From assembly GCA_022432975.1 (NCBI GenBank), contig CM039516.1:32769737-32833736 (forward strand): 64,000 nucleotides of DNA. The letters are read 5' to 3'. Positions 49,286-60,114 of the stretch are shown piece by piece (positions within the stretch are counted from its first letter, which is position 1; each line of letters starts with the position of its first letter). The position numbers were made by a program, and so were the translations under genes. Source of the DNA: Begonia masoniana. Taxonomy: Eukaryota; Streptophyta; Magnoliopsida; Cucurbitales; Begoniaceae. The notes under the pieces are model-generated. The model saw nothing but the letters and a program-made list of their open reading frames with translations, searched no databases and was not told the origin of the DNA.

Positions 49286-52200
49286 TCATGCAAACAACTC
49301 AGGATAACTAGTCATCATATCCTGCTGTCGCTCCCAGGTCGCTTCTTCCACCTCGTGGTTCCGCCACAAAACCTTGACCAGTGGGATCTCCTTGTTGCGT
49401 AGCACCTTGATGGAATACTCCAAAATACGTACCGGCCTCACTTCATAGCTCAAGGTAGGCTGTACCTCGATCTCTGTAGCCTCCACGATATGCGACGGAT
49501 CGCGCAAGCACTTCCGAAGCATAGACACATGAAATACGTCGTGGATACCCTCCATAGAAGCTGGAAGCTGTAATCTGTATGCCAACTTCCCGATCCTCTT
49601 CAGAATAGGAAAGGGCCCCACGTAACGTGGGTTCAACTTACCCCTCCTTCCAAATCTCGCAACGCCTTTGAATGGAGAAACTTTCAAATAGACCTCATCG
49701 CCTTCCACGAACTCCAGCTCTCTCCGTCTGGTGTCAGCATAGCTCTTCTGCCTGCTCTGTGCTACCTCTATACGCTGTCGAATGATGGCAATCTTCTCTG
49801 CCGTCTGCTGTAGAATCTCAGGACCGATGATGCTGGCCTCGCCAACCTCATCCCAATACAACGGAGATCTACACTTTCGACCATACAGCGCCTCATACGG
49901 AGCCATGCCAATAGTAGTCTGGAAGCTGTTATTATAAGAGAACTCGATCAGTGGCAAATACCTGCTCCACGATCCCTGAAACTCCAGCACACATGCTCTG
50001 AGCATATCCTCCAAAATCTGATTCGTCCTCTCTGTCTGTCCATCAGTCTGAGGATGAAATGCGGTGCTGAAATTAAGCTGAGTCCCCATAGCTTTGTGCA
50101 GACTCTTCCAGAACTTCGATGTGAATCTCGGATCACGATCTGAGACTATGGAAACTGGCACGCCGTGAAGTCTGACAATCTCCTGCACATATAGCTCGGC
50201 GAGCTGATCCATAGACGATGCCATCCTCACAGATAAGAAGTGGGCCGACTTTGTCAATCGGTCCACAATAACCCATACACCATCATGGCCCTTCGTCGTC
50301 CTCGGGAGCCCCATAATAAAGTCCATGGAGATCTGCTCCCACTTCCACTCCGGAATCGGCAGTGGTAATAACGTTCCAGCTGGTCTCTGGTGCTCGGCCT
50401 TCACCTGCTGACACACTAGGCAGGTCTCTACATACTTGGCAACCTCCCTCTTCATGTTCGGCCACCAGAAGTGTTGTTTCAAATCCCGGTACATCTTGGT
50501 ACTTCCCGGGTGCACAGAATACGCCGAAGAATGTGCCTCGGCCAATATCTCCTTCCTCAGATCCTCGTCGCTAGGCACGTACCACCTATGCCTGAACTTC
50601 AGAATACCATCCTCTGATAAATGGAAATCCGACGAGTCTCCCAATGTCATGCTGGATCGAAGCTCCATACACTCCGCATCACTCTGCTGAGCCTCACGTA
50701 TACGATCCAGAATAGTCGGCCTGAGAGAAATGTTGGCAAGCATACTAGACAACTCTGCCACTATCTCCACGTCGAATCTCTCAATCTCAAACCGCAGCGT
50801 AACTGATATCGCCGCTAGTGAAGGCTGACTCGCAGAAGGCACTCTACTCAAAGCATCAGCTACTTTGTTCGCCTTCCCTGGGTGGTACTTGATATCAAAA
50901 TCATAATCTTTGACAAATTCAAGCCACTGTCTCTGTCGCATGTTCAGCTCCTTCTGCGTAAATAAGTACTTCAAACTCTTGTGGTCGGAAAATATCTCGC
51001 ACTGCTGCCCATATAAATAATGTCTCCATATCTTCAGTGCGAAGACCACAGCTGCTAACTCAAGGTCATGCGTAGGGTAATTCTGCTCGTACGGCTTCAG
51101 CTGCCGAGAAGCATAAGAAATAACTCTTCCCTCCTGCATCAGTACACAACCGAGTCCCACTCCAGACGCATCACAATAAACGCTGAATCTGACACCTTCA
51201 GCAGGTAGCGCCAGTACTGGAGCGGTGGTCAGTCTCTGCTTTAACTCCATAAAACTATCATCACAAGCAGACGACCATACAAATCTCTCGTTCTTCCTAG
51301 TCAATCGTGTAAGAGGAAGTGCGATCTTCGAGAATCCCTCTATAAACTTCCGATAATAACCGGCCAATCCGAGAAATCCACGCACCTCACGTACGTTCTT
51401 CGGCTGTGGCCAATCTCTGACCACCTGAATCTTACTCGGATCCACAGAAACTCCGTCCTGTGATATGATATGGCCAAGGAAGCTCACTCTGTCAAGCCAG
51501 AACTCGCACTTCGAAAACTTTGGGTACGCTGGTGCTGACATAGGGTCCTCAGAACAATCCTCAGATGCTCCTCGTGTTCTTCCTTCGTCTTAGAGTAGAT
51601 CAGGATATCGTCGATGAAAACCACCACGAACTTGTCCAGATACTCCTTGAAGACACGGTTCATCAGATCCATGAACGCTGCAGGGGCATTAGTAAGTCCA
51701 AAAGACATGACAAGGAACTCATAATGCCCATACCTCGTTCGGAAAGCCGTTTTCTAAATATCATCTCCCCGGACCTTCAGCTGATAATAACCCGAGCGCA
51801 GGTCAATCCTGGAAAATACTCGGGCACCCTGTAGCTGATCAAATAAGTCGCAATTCGGGGCAGTGGATACTTGTTCTTCACCGTGAGCTTATTCAGCTCC
51901 CTGTAATCAATGCACATCCTGAGGGTCCCATCTTTCTTCTTGACGAATAGAACAGGAGCACCCCAGGGTGAAACACTGGGTCGAATAAACCCCTTCTCTA
52001 ACAGCTCATCAAGCTGAGTCCTCAGCTCTCTCAACTCAGCTGGTGCCAGTCGATACGGGTTTTTAAACCTCGGCGCGGAGTTAGGATATACGTCAATAGT
52101 GAACTCAATCTCCCGGTCTGGGGGTAACCCGGGAAGATCATCAAGAAAGATCCCAGAGAACTCTCTGACAATAGGAATGTCGCTCGGCTTCGATCCACTG

Positions 52201-53771
52201 AGCAACTGACAATCAAAGACAGAGGCCAAATAAATAGAGCACGCACCTTTAAACTGCTCGTTGACCATCATGGAATAAGAGATAGGCGAGCTACTAAATC
52301 TGCTCATCGCCTGATAAGAAAACTCAGCTTTACCCGGAGGTCAAAAAGTGACAATCCCGGATCGACAGTCGATGATGGCGAAGTGCTGCGATAGCCAATC
52401 CATCCCTAAGATGAGATCATAGTGCTCAATGCCCATAACAATAAGGCGAGCATAGAGAGTACGGTCCCCAATCGAGATAATGCTGCCCTGGACTACGCGA
52501 CCGGACTGCATACGCTCTCCTGAAGGTAGCATCACACTATACTCGCATTCTGCTAACTCAGGCGCAAGCCTCAATCTCGATACACAAGCGGTGGAAATAA
52601 AAGAATGCGTAGCCCCCGTATCTAATAAAGAAAATACCGGAACACCAGTAACCAATATAGTACCTGCAATCACGGCAGGCTGATCCTCGTTATCAACATC
52701 TCCAGGCTCGATAAAAGCGAAGATCCTCGGCATAACTCTCCTCTGATCTCCGCCTAACTGATCTCGGCCGGGCTTCGGGCACTCTCTAGCGAAATGGCCC
52801 GGGTCTCCACATCGATAACACACACCCATACCCAATCTACACTGGCCACTGTGCTCCCTCTGACACTTAGGACAAACAGGTGCCTGAGAGACGCCCTGTA
52901 TCTGCTTCCCCTTCCCCCGGTCGTTACCTCCCTCAAGAGGCATTTTCACACCTCTAGGCTGCTGCTGGGGCTGTGGCTGCGCTCTAGGCTGCCAACCTCG
53001 GTTCAGAGACTGAGGACGTATCTCTCGGAAGAAGCCCTTAGCTGGCTCCCTCGGCTTGACAGAACTCTGATCTACTGCCTCAATATCAAGAGCTCTAGCC
53101 ACTAGCTCGTCATAGGATACACCACGTACCCCTGATATCGTAAGGCGCATCCGGAACTCCTGACTAAGTCCCTGTAAAAACCGACGCACCTTATCCTCGT
53201 TGACGCTGACCTGCCGTGGTGCAAATCGAGACAGCGCCTCGAATCTCCTAACATACTCGGCAATAGAAGCAGTCTGTCGCAACTGCATAAACTCGACCAT
53301 CTTTGCCTCGCGAACAGTATGGCTGAAATACTTATCGTAGAACAACTCTCTGAATCTCTCCCAGCACATAATAGTCACATCGGCGGTCGTCTTGATGGAA
53401 TCCCACCAAAACCGGGCGTCCAGTGCTAAATGATAGGTCACCAGTGCAACCTTCTCTCCATCATCTATGCTAGCATATGCCAGCATGTCCTCCATAGTGC
53501 GAACCCACTCCTCGGCTGAAGAGGGATCCGTAGACTGTCCGGTAAAGATAGGGGGCTGAAGCTTCTGAAACCTCTCCATCCCCCGGTTACCCGGAATAGC
53601 TGCCTCCCGAGCTCTAACGCCCTCTCGATCTATCATAGTACCCAGCTGTTGAGACTGTCTCTCCATCTGCTGAGCCTGTCTCTCCATATGCTAAGACTGC
53701 TGGGCAATAAAATCCTTAAGCGTGTCAATCGTATCATCGCGGTCGTCTCGGTCGTTTCGTGGACGCACCAT
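49286..53771 (-). pseudogene. Element J gag-pol polyprotein, three stops and two frameshifts
   Basis: It starts at ATG 53771 (MVRPRNDRDD) and ends at 49286 after ATWERQQ. Gag to about 52900; CPKCQREHSGQC and zinc knuckle CYRCGDPGHFARECP (about 52820-52775); protease DTGATHSF near 52610; RT 52150-51500 with intact FIDD near 51610; RNase H 51200-50900; integrase H2C2 50560-50400 and D-D-E core 50340-49960; chromodomain-like tail 49450-49286. Breaks: TAG 53691-53693 (CAG), TGA 52341-52343 (CGA), a one-base deletion near 51850 (after KYPLPRI), TAG 51754-51756 (CAG), and a frameshift near 51530. From 51541 to 49286 the frame is fully open for 751 codons. Codon use is more GC-rich than in D or E. 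Confidence 0.93.
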
Positions 53772-53919
53772 AATTATAAAACTCCTATAAAAAGTTAAAC
53801 AAATATTCTAAGAAACTAAAAATCAACTAAAGCTTTTAAGGTACTTACAGTTGATGAAGAATGTCCGCGTAGTGGCTGTGCAGTCGAGCAGTCTACAGAA
53901 CCGATTTTAAAACCCGGGG

Positions 53920-53931
53920 GCTCTGATACCA
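53920..53931 (-). other. Primer binding site of element J
   Basis: GCTCTGATACCA, exact tRNA-Met complement, four bases from the 5' LTR at 53936. Confidence 0.92.
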
Positions 53932-54169
53932 TAAATGTAACGACCCTAATACTGTACCCGTATTTACCGTACTATTTTTTTTTTTTTTTAATTAAACTCT
54001 AGGTAGAATCTAAACCGAAATCGAAACCAGAATCGAAATCGGAATTAAGTTAAATCAAATCTTTTAAAATAAAACTTTTAAAACAATTATAAAAATCAAT
54101 TTAAAACAATATTTAATATTTAAAATGAGGGGAGGGCAGAATCGGAATTCTGCCCTCGAAAAGGAGCAG

Positions 54170-54376
54170 CGACTGGTCGCTGCTAATTGCAGCGCCCAGT
54201 CGCCGCAAGCTCTGCATTGTGCAGCGCTCGATCGCTGCACAATGCAGCGATCGGGCGCGCCCAGTCGCTGCACAATGCAGCGATCGGGCGCTGCACCTTG
54301 CAGCGCCCAGTCGCTGCACTGGTGCAGCGATCGGGCGCTGCATGTTGCAGCGCCCAGTCGCTGCACAGCAGCGACC
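54170..54376. repeat. Expanded hairpin array (right LTR of J)
   Basis: Successive hairpins with CGCTGCA/TGCAGCG stems and loops CAA, CAA, CCT, CTGG and TGT, then CGCTGC-ACA-GCAGCG. Spacers alternate between CGATCGGG and CCCAGT types. The stems are identical while the loops vary. Confidence 0.92.
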
Positions 54377-54911
54377 AGGACCATTTGCTCTCTGGGATTT
54401 CCAGAGAGCAAAACACTTCAATTTTCAGCTCTCTGGAATCCGATTCCAGAGAGCAAATTCTTCTTTCTCCTTCCCATTCTCACATTCTAGAAACACTAAA
54501 CATACGAGTCTAATCGTAATTCAATACGCGGCAAATCTTCCTAAAGACAAATGGCGTGGATAGCTTTAAAAATCGAGACTATCCGTAACATCCTAAAACG
54601 TGTCAAAACATTTCTATATAACGTTAAATACTGTTTTAAACCAAAACGTTTCGCCAATAAGTTTATAAAAACCTTAAAAACATCAGTAAGTAAACCTAAC
54701 GTCTATCAGAACCAAGCATCCTATAATTTCTATACAAATTAACCAATTCATCCCAAAATATCCCAAAACCCTCAAAACTCTGTACATACTTCCCACGGGT
54801 CGGTTAAGCCTCGACTGCGCCAGCACACCACCGCAGCCATCCTCCGTCAACTGAATCATGCCTCAGGTGGAGGGACCTCGTCCTCACCTGGTACCTCGAA
54901 GTCTATGTCAC

Positions 54912-55542
54912 CTACACCATACATATACACTATGAGATAAAATCCCAGTAAGCTCTACGTAAATGCGATGCATGCTGTGCTATGAGTTCATTAAACCATG
55001 CTTTATTTTTCTTTTATCATACTATGCAATGCACTATAGGTGTCACCGAGATCCTATACCTTCTAACCGGAGAGAGCTCATCCAGCGGGCGGACTACTCT
55101 TTCCAGCTAGAAGAGGGGGGTACACGCTTACATCACGTACAGCCGTGCCTGAGCCCCACCTCGCGTGACCTGTAACTGTATGCCCGAAGGCCTGTATGCC
55201 CGAAGGCCTATATGCCCGAAGGCCTGTATGCCCGAAGGCCTATATGCCCGAAGGCCTGTATGCCCGAAGGCCAATGCTATGCTTTACGTTCTCTTTAAAT
55301 CTCTGTGCGGAAATTCATTTTCATGCTTTTCTTTAAAACAAGTGATGCGTGGACAGTTCTCTATCATAAAGTAAACAAGCAATAATATGGACCATCAAGA
55401 CTGTAAAAGCATAAACTATAAACTCCTAAGACCTAACTACCCAAACCGAGCAAAACTAACTACAGGCATCTCCAAAACTCCTCGAGACGACATTCGACGT
55501 ACGGTGTAGGCCAATCGGCCAAAGAAAATCACGAGAACTTAC
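54912..55542 (-). other. Predicted leader intron in J 5' LTR (631 nt)
   Basis: Same splice sites as in the 3' LTR; 16 nt longer because of the extra minisatellite unit. Confidence 0.5.
55177..55272. repeat. 16-bp minisatellite, six copies (right LTR of J)
   Basis: TGTATGCCCGAAGGCC and TATATGCCCGAAGGCC units, one more than in the left LTR. Confidence 0.95.
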
Positions 55543-56607
55543 CTCGTGCACGCTGCAATCCAAGTTTCGTCCACGAGCACTGTTTACCTAATCAATTACA
55601 AGGATTGCCGTTAAAACGAGTTCAAGTCAATAAACGTCCAATTTGTCAAAACCTTAACTAAGGAAATTTCTAAAAGTTCTAATCCGATATATCGAGCTAT
55701 TTATTCGAACAATTTACGCTCGGCACCTAAATTCTCGAATTACGAACTTTTTCGAAAACTCGAAAATTCTCAGATTTTAAACTTTTTCACAAATTGATTT
55801 AACTTCGTCCAATACGTTCAATACAACCTTTATATACTTAATCACAGTAAATCTATGAGTTTCGGATCCTAAATCTCGATTTTTATCAAAACCCTAACTA
55901 AAACCTAATTATTTAAACGTTACGAAACTCAAAATCTAACGCTCTAAAACTATAGAGACATACCTAGAACGTCGATTGGAGGAAGAAACGTGAAGGACGG
56001 AGGAAAAACGGAACAAAACCGGAGGTCGGATCGTGAGAAACGTCGACGGCCAGAGAGGGTTTGCGAGAGAGAAAAGAGAAACAGAGAGGAAGTGGTTCTG
56101 GAATTCGAAGAGGAGAAATGAAATGAAATAAAAGAATTTTGATTGATTTATAATATTGAATTTGCTAATTACCAAATTGCCCTTATTTGGTTTTTATATT
56201 GATTTCGTTCTTCGGTTCGTTAATCGTCTAGCCATTCGACCTCTCCAAACGTCCTTACTTCACCAATAAGTCTAACTTATTATTTGGGACTTAATAAAAC
56301 TGTCCGTTCACAATTCGGACCTCATTTACTATTTTTACAAGAACGTCTTTTACATTACGAAAAGCTTAATTGTTCGGAATATAGCGTTTGATCTCCGAAA
56401 ATTCCCGTAAATTTCTTAAAATTCTTATTATTCGTTAGGATCGTAATGACGCTTTCTTTTTGTGAAACGGACCTGGTTTGACATATTTACCAAAAATGCC
56501 ACTATATAATAAAATAACAATATAATATATTAAATCCGAAATCCGTACAAGCCGGATATTACATAAACAACGCTCGTGGACGGAGCTTGAATTGCAACGG
56601 ACTCAAG

Positions 56608-57152
56608 GTAAGTCTTCGTGACTTGTTTGGCCGAGTGGCCTACACCGTAAGAACAGTTGTTGATCGAGGATTTTGGTGAATTCAGATGCTTCGGGGAGAT
56701 AGGATGGGTAGTTTAGGTTGATTGTGTATTAGAATGTTTTGCTAGGTTCTTTTATGCAATGTTCTATGTTTTTACTCGTATTGCACGATCCATGTTCATG
56801 CACCATGTTTTCGAAATGCATAGAAAATGAACTTTCCGCATATGTTTTCATGAAAAGAAATACCTAATGAAAAGATATAAAATGCACGTAATCCCGGTCA
56901 CGTCGGGGTGGGGTTCAGACATAGCTGTCCTGAGAGGAGGAGCATGTTTTTCCCCCTGCAGATGGAAAGGGCTATCCTACCGCGAGATGTGCTCTCTCTA
57001 TCTGGTGAGTCAACCCCCGGTGACACCTCCCGCTGTGTAACTAAATAATGAAAAAAAAATGCATGTTTTTACAAACCCCGCAGGCATAGCATTCATCTTC
57101 ATTTACGAGACTTGCTGAGCTCTTTAGCTCATAGTTTATTTTCTATGGTGTA
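56608..57152 (+). other. Predicted leader intron in solo LTR I (545 nt)
   Basis: AG/GTAAGT donor, GGCCGAGTGGCCTACACCG hairpin just after it, CATGCACCATG near 56800, acceptor CTATGGTGTAG ending at 57152. The branch-point block is diverged (GAGCTCTTTAGCTCATAG). Confidence 0.45.
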
Positions 57153-57649
57153 GACGACTGTGATACAGGTGATGATGAGATCCCTCCACCTGAGGAATAA
57201 GCCGGTTGAAGAAGAATGCCCGTGGGAGTGCGCTGGCATTCAGTGTGAATTTTGACTCGTGAGGATGTAAGTAAATGTTTTGGGGATTTTGATAGATAAA
57301 AGGATAGGAAAATTGTATAGATGACTCATTTTAGGATACTTGGTAACTAGATAGATAATGTATAGTATTTTGTTGTGTTTTTTATATTTTCAAACAGAGG
57401 GAAATGTTCAGTTTTTAAACGGATCCACGCGGTTCGTTTTTATTAAATTTGGTTACGTTTTAACTATGTTTTGAGTCTGTTTTTGGGTGATTGGTGGAGT
57501 GAGGATTGTATGCCGGTAGAAGTGTTGTTATAAAATGTTTAGAGGTGAATTGATGAAGGAAGAATTGTGAAGTGTGTGATGGAATATGTAGGGAAAGAAG
57601 AAAAAAAAAAAGAGAGAAGCAAACTCTCTGGAATTTCGGATTCCAGAGA

Positions 57650-57735
57650 GGTTGCCGATCGATCACCTAAGGAGACGATCGATCGGCATAAATGGTAGGC
57701 ATAAATAGATCGGCTGATCGATTGCCCCCTATTTG
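57650..57735. repeat. GATCGATCGGC palindromes in LTR I
   Basis: Copies of GCCGATCGATC, CGATCGATCGGC and ATCGGCTGATCGATTG about 200-290 bp before the LTR end, in the same slot as in G, H and the fragment at 10621. Confidence 0.8.
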
Positions 57736-57944
57736 TGTTTCAGCCAATCTATCGGCCATGAAATTTTATGGGCAGATGCCCTTTCTGCCCCCGCCTTTCA
57801 TGTTCGTTCTTTCTTTTTATTTCCTTTATTATCTACTTTGTGAAGTTTCAAATGATTTTAAAGGTGTTAGACGTCTGTTAAAAGTTTCAAAAAAAAAATT
57901 ATATGTTAAATTAAGGGTACATAATTAAGGGTCGCTACATAACA

Positions 57945-59284
57945 CCTCCAAGAGAATTTCCATCTATAGTTTTTATAAAATACGTAAAGATTCAAATGGA
58001 AAAAAAGGGGGAAAATAAGTGCTCGGCCAAATGAGGAAACTAATCACTTTATGGTCTCCTCTTAACCTAAAATGGTCCCCAACACCATAATGTTCATCAA
58101 AGATTAAAAAAGATACAAACATAAGCTAAAACTAAAGTGCTAAAACCTTCTCTAAAAAGAGATGGTTGAACTCGGAATTGTCTTGGGCTCAGACTTTCTT
58201 GTGATAAAAGCCTCTCTGTATCTTGACTAGTTGGCAAAGAAAACAATCTTCAAATTCCACGATTTAGCCCATTATAGAAACCTTTAGATGTTAGCTACAA
58301 TCTTTATAAAGCTCATTTTTCTGACACAGATAAGTAAGTTTGCCAAATATTGTAAATACTCCTTGGAGGTTAGTGTGAAGGCAGATTTGTTTGAAAATGC
58401 AGATTTTTCTAAAGGTCGAATAATCCTTCGAAGTGTGCTTAATCTTCCATTTATTACTCAACAAAATAATGTCTACCAAGCATTGTCCACATGATTTCAG
58501 GTCTTTGATGGCGTCATGATATGCCAAGAGGACCTTTGACACGATCCCGAGCCAAAGCCTTGTGCTCAACTGAGTCTCTTTCTAACAAGTTTGCTCTTTG
58601 TTTAGGAGAACAATATTTTGAAGACTTGAAGTGGGAGGCAAGCACCCTAGACTTGAAGAAGCCTCTCCATATCCTAACTTGGGAGCTTCACTCGGCATCA
58701 CCAAGTACCAAAGGAGAGCATCACTCAGTCGAGCCTAGTCATTAAAGAAGGAATTTATCTTCCTTTTTGACAAGTGTTATAACCGAAGCTATCTTTCATT
58801 TCTTGACGTGCTTCAACCTATGGACAAAAGGCAAGCAATAACACAAAACATAAAACAAGTTTGGTAAACCGGTTTTACCCGAGAACCAAATTCCAGACAA
58901 TATATCTTCTTCTAACTAAGTCCAAATGAGCTGAAAATTTAAGAGAATCTTACTTAATATGTGAACAAGACACCCTTAAAATATCAATCTAAAAATCTGG
59001 TTGTATAAATTTGCTCGGAAAATTGTTATATGGTAGAAAGAGTCCTAACTTCTGAGTAGTATATCTTTTGCTGTATAACTCAAAATGACCTAAAATTTTA
59101 GGAAGTTCTTACTTGATAAGTGGATACTGAAAATTTCAAGGGCTGAATCAATGTGGTTGAAGAACAATGGAAGGAGGGAGGTCGACCAATTGATAAGTTG
59201 ATAAGTTACATCTTCTCGGACTTGGCTTTCTCCTTGACAGAGAAGCACTCCAACTAGCTATTGAAAGGGATGAAATACTCCCTT
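57945..59284. repeat. Region R, part 2
   Basis: Continues directly from 45934 when LTR I is removed. It contains a third copy of the block ending TCCAACTAGC (near 59251), preceded by CTTGGCTTTCTCC. A short frame at 58521-58745 begins MPRGPLTRSRAK, a motif I associate with gag-region sequence of some plant gypsy elements. This may hint that R is retrotransposon-derived, but the match is short. Confidence 0.45.
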
Positions 59285-60114
59285 TGTAATGGCCAGAATT
59301 TTCGGTATTCCGTTTACTAGTGTTAGGCTCGTAAATGAAGAAATTTAATATCATTTCACAAGCGGGAAGTTTTATTAGAACCTTAAGAATTAATTGGGAG
59401 ATTTAGTGGAATAAAGAAATTTTGAAGAATCCAAATCGACGGGCTAAATAACGAATTAGTTAGAGAATTAAGTAGAGGGGCAAAATAGTAATTTGGAGGT
59501 TTAATATTACAAAAACTCAAACACTCTTCTCTCCCTAAACACTTCACGGTTTTCTTCTCCAGAATACACCCCTCTCCCTTTTGCGATTCTCTTCTCCCTC
59601 GACGTTTCTTCACCGCCGACGATTCCTCCTCTCCAAACGACGATTTCTCTTCCAATTTTCTTCCAAGATCAAAGCCCTAGGTAAGGTTCAAGTATTCTAG
59701 ACGTTATGTTGTCATTTTAGGGTTGAGAATAGTTAGGGTTTTTATTTAAGGTTGTGAAATTATAGGTTAATGCTAGATATCGGTGAGTTTATCGTATTAA
59801 TGACTTTTAATGGTGAAATTATGGTTGTTGTTGGTAGTTAGAGTGAAAGAATGGATAATGGTTGATTATTGGGTTGAATTTGGTTGTTAGGAAGAGTAAA
59901 TGCCATTAATGGTTTGATAAAGCAAGTGTGAGCTCAAGATGCTTGATGAAATGCTTGAAAAAGATAATACGGAGTTTCTAGGAAATTGCCTTAGTTAGGA
60001 GTTAAGTTTAGTTTTGAAATTGGTTTAATTTGGATTGGTTTTAATGCCAAGAATTGTGAAATATCTTAGGTGAACAAAGCTTAAGGGAGGTGCTCGGCTT
60101 GTTAAGAACACCAG

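Larger units (their letters stand above)
46726..56563 (-). mobile_element. Complete element J, nested in solo LTR I
   Basis: Full-length chromovirus with perfect duplication TAAAC (46721-46725 and 56564-56568). The LTRs measure 2520 bp (left, 3') and 2628 bp (right, 5'). They differ by only about 11 substitutions that I can see, but by two repeat-number changes that account for the whole 108-bp size difference. Primer site, polypurine tract and gag-pol are all present. Confidence 0.95.
53936..56563 (-). repeat. 5' LTR of element J (2628 bp)
   Basis: Collinear with the 3' LTR except for about 92 extra bp in the hairpin array and one extra 16-bp unit. Single-base differences include those near 54187 (CGCTG to CTCTG), 54373, 54658, 55018, 55590 and 55644. 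Confidence 0.93.
45935..57939 (+). mobile_element. Solo LTR I (2162 bp) carrying nested element J
   Basis: The pieces 45935-46725 and 56569-57939 form one LTR from TGTAACACCCGAT to GGGTCGCTACA, with a perfect duplication TAACA (45930-45934 and 57940-57944). There is no internal region of its own. U3 holds one GTCCGTTTTGCGAACGGA palindrome near 46008. Leader intron 56608-57152; palindromes of GATCGATCGGC near 57650-57735. It is related to G (same CCCGGTCACGTCGGGGTGGG block near 56893 and 2492). Confidence 0.93.
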
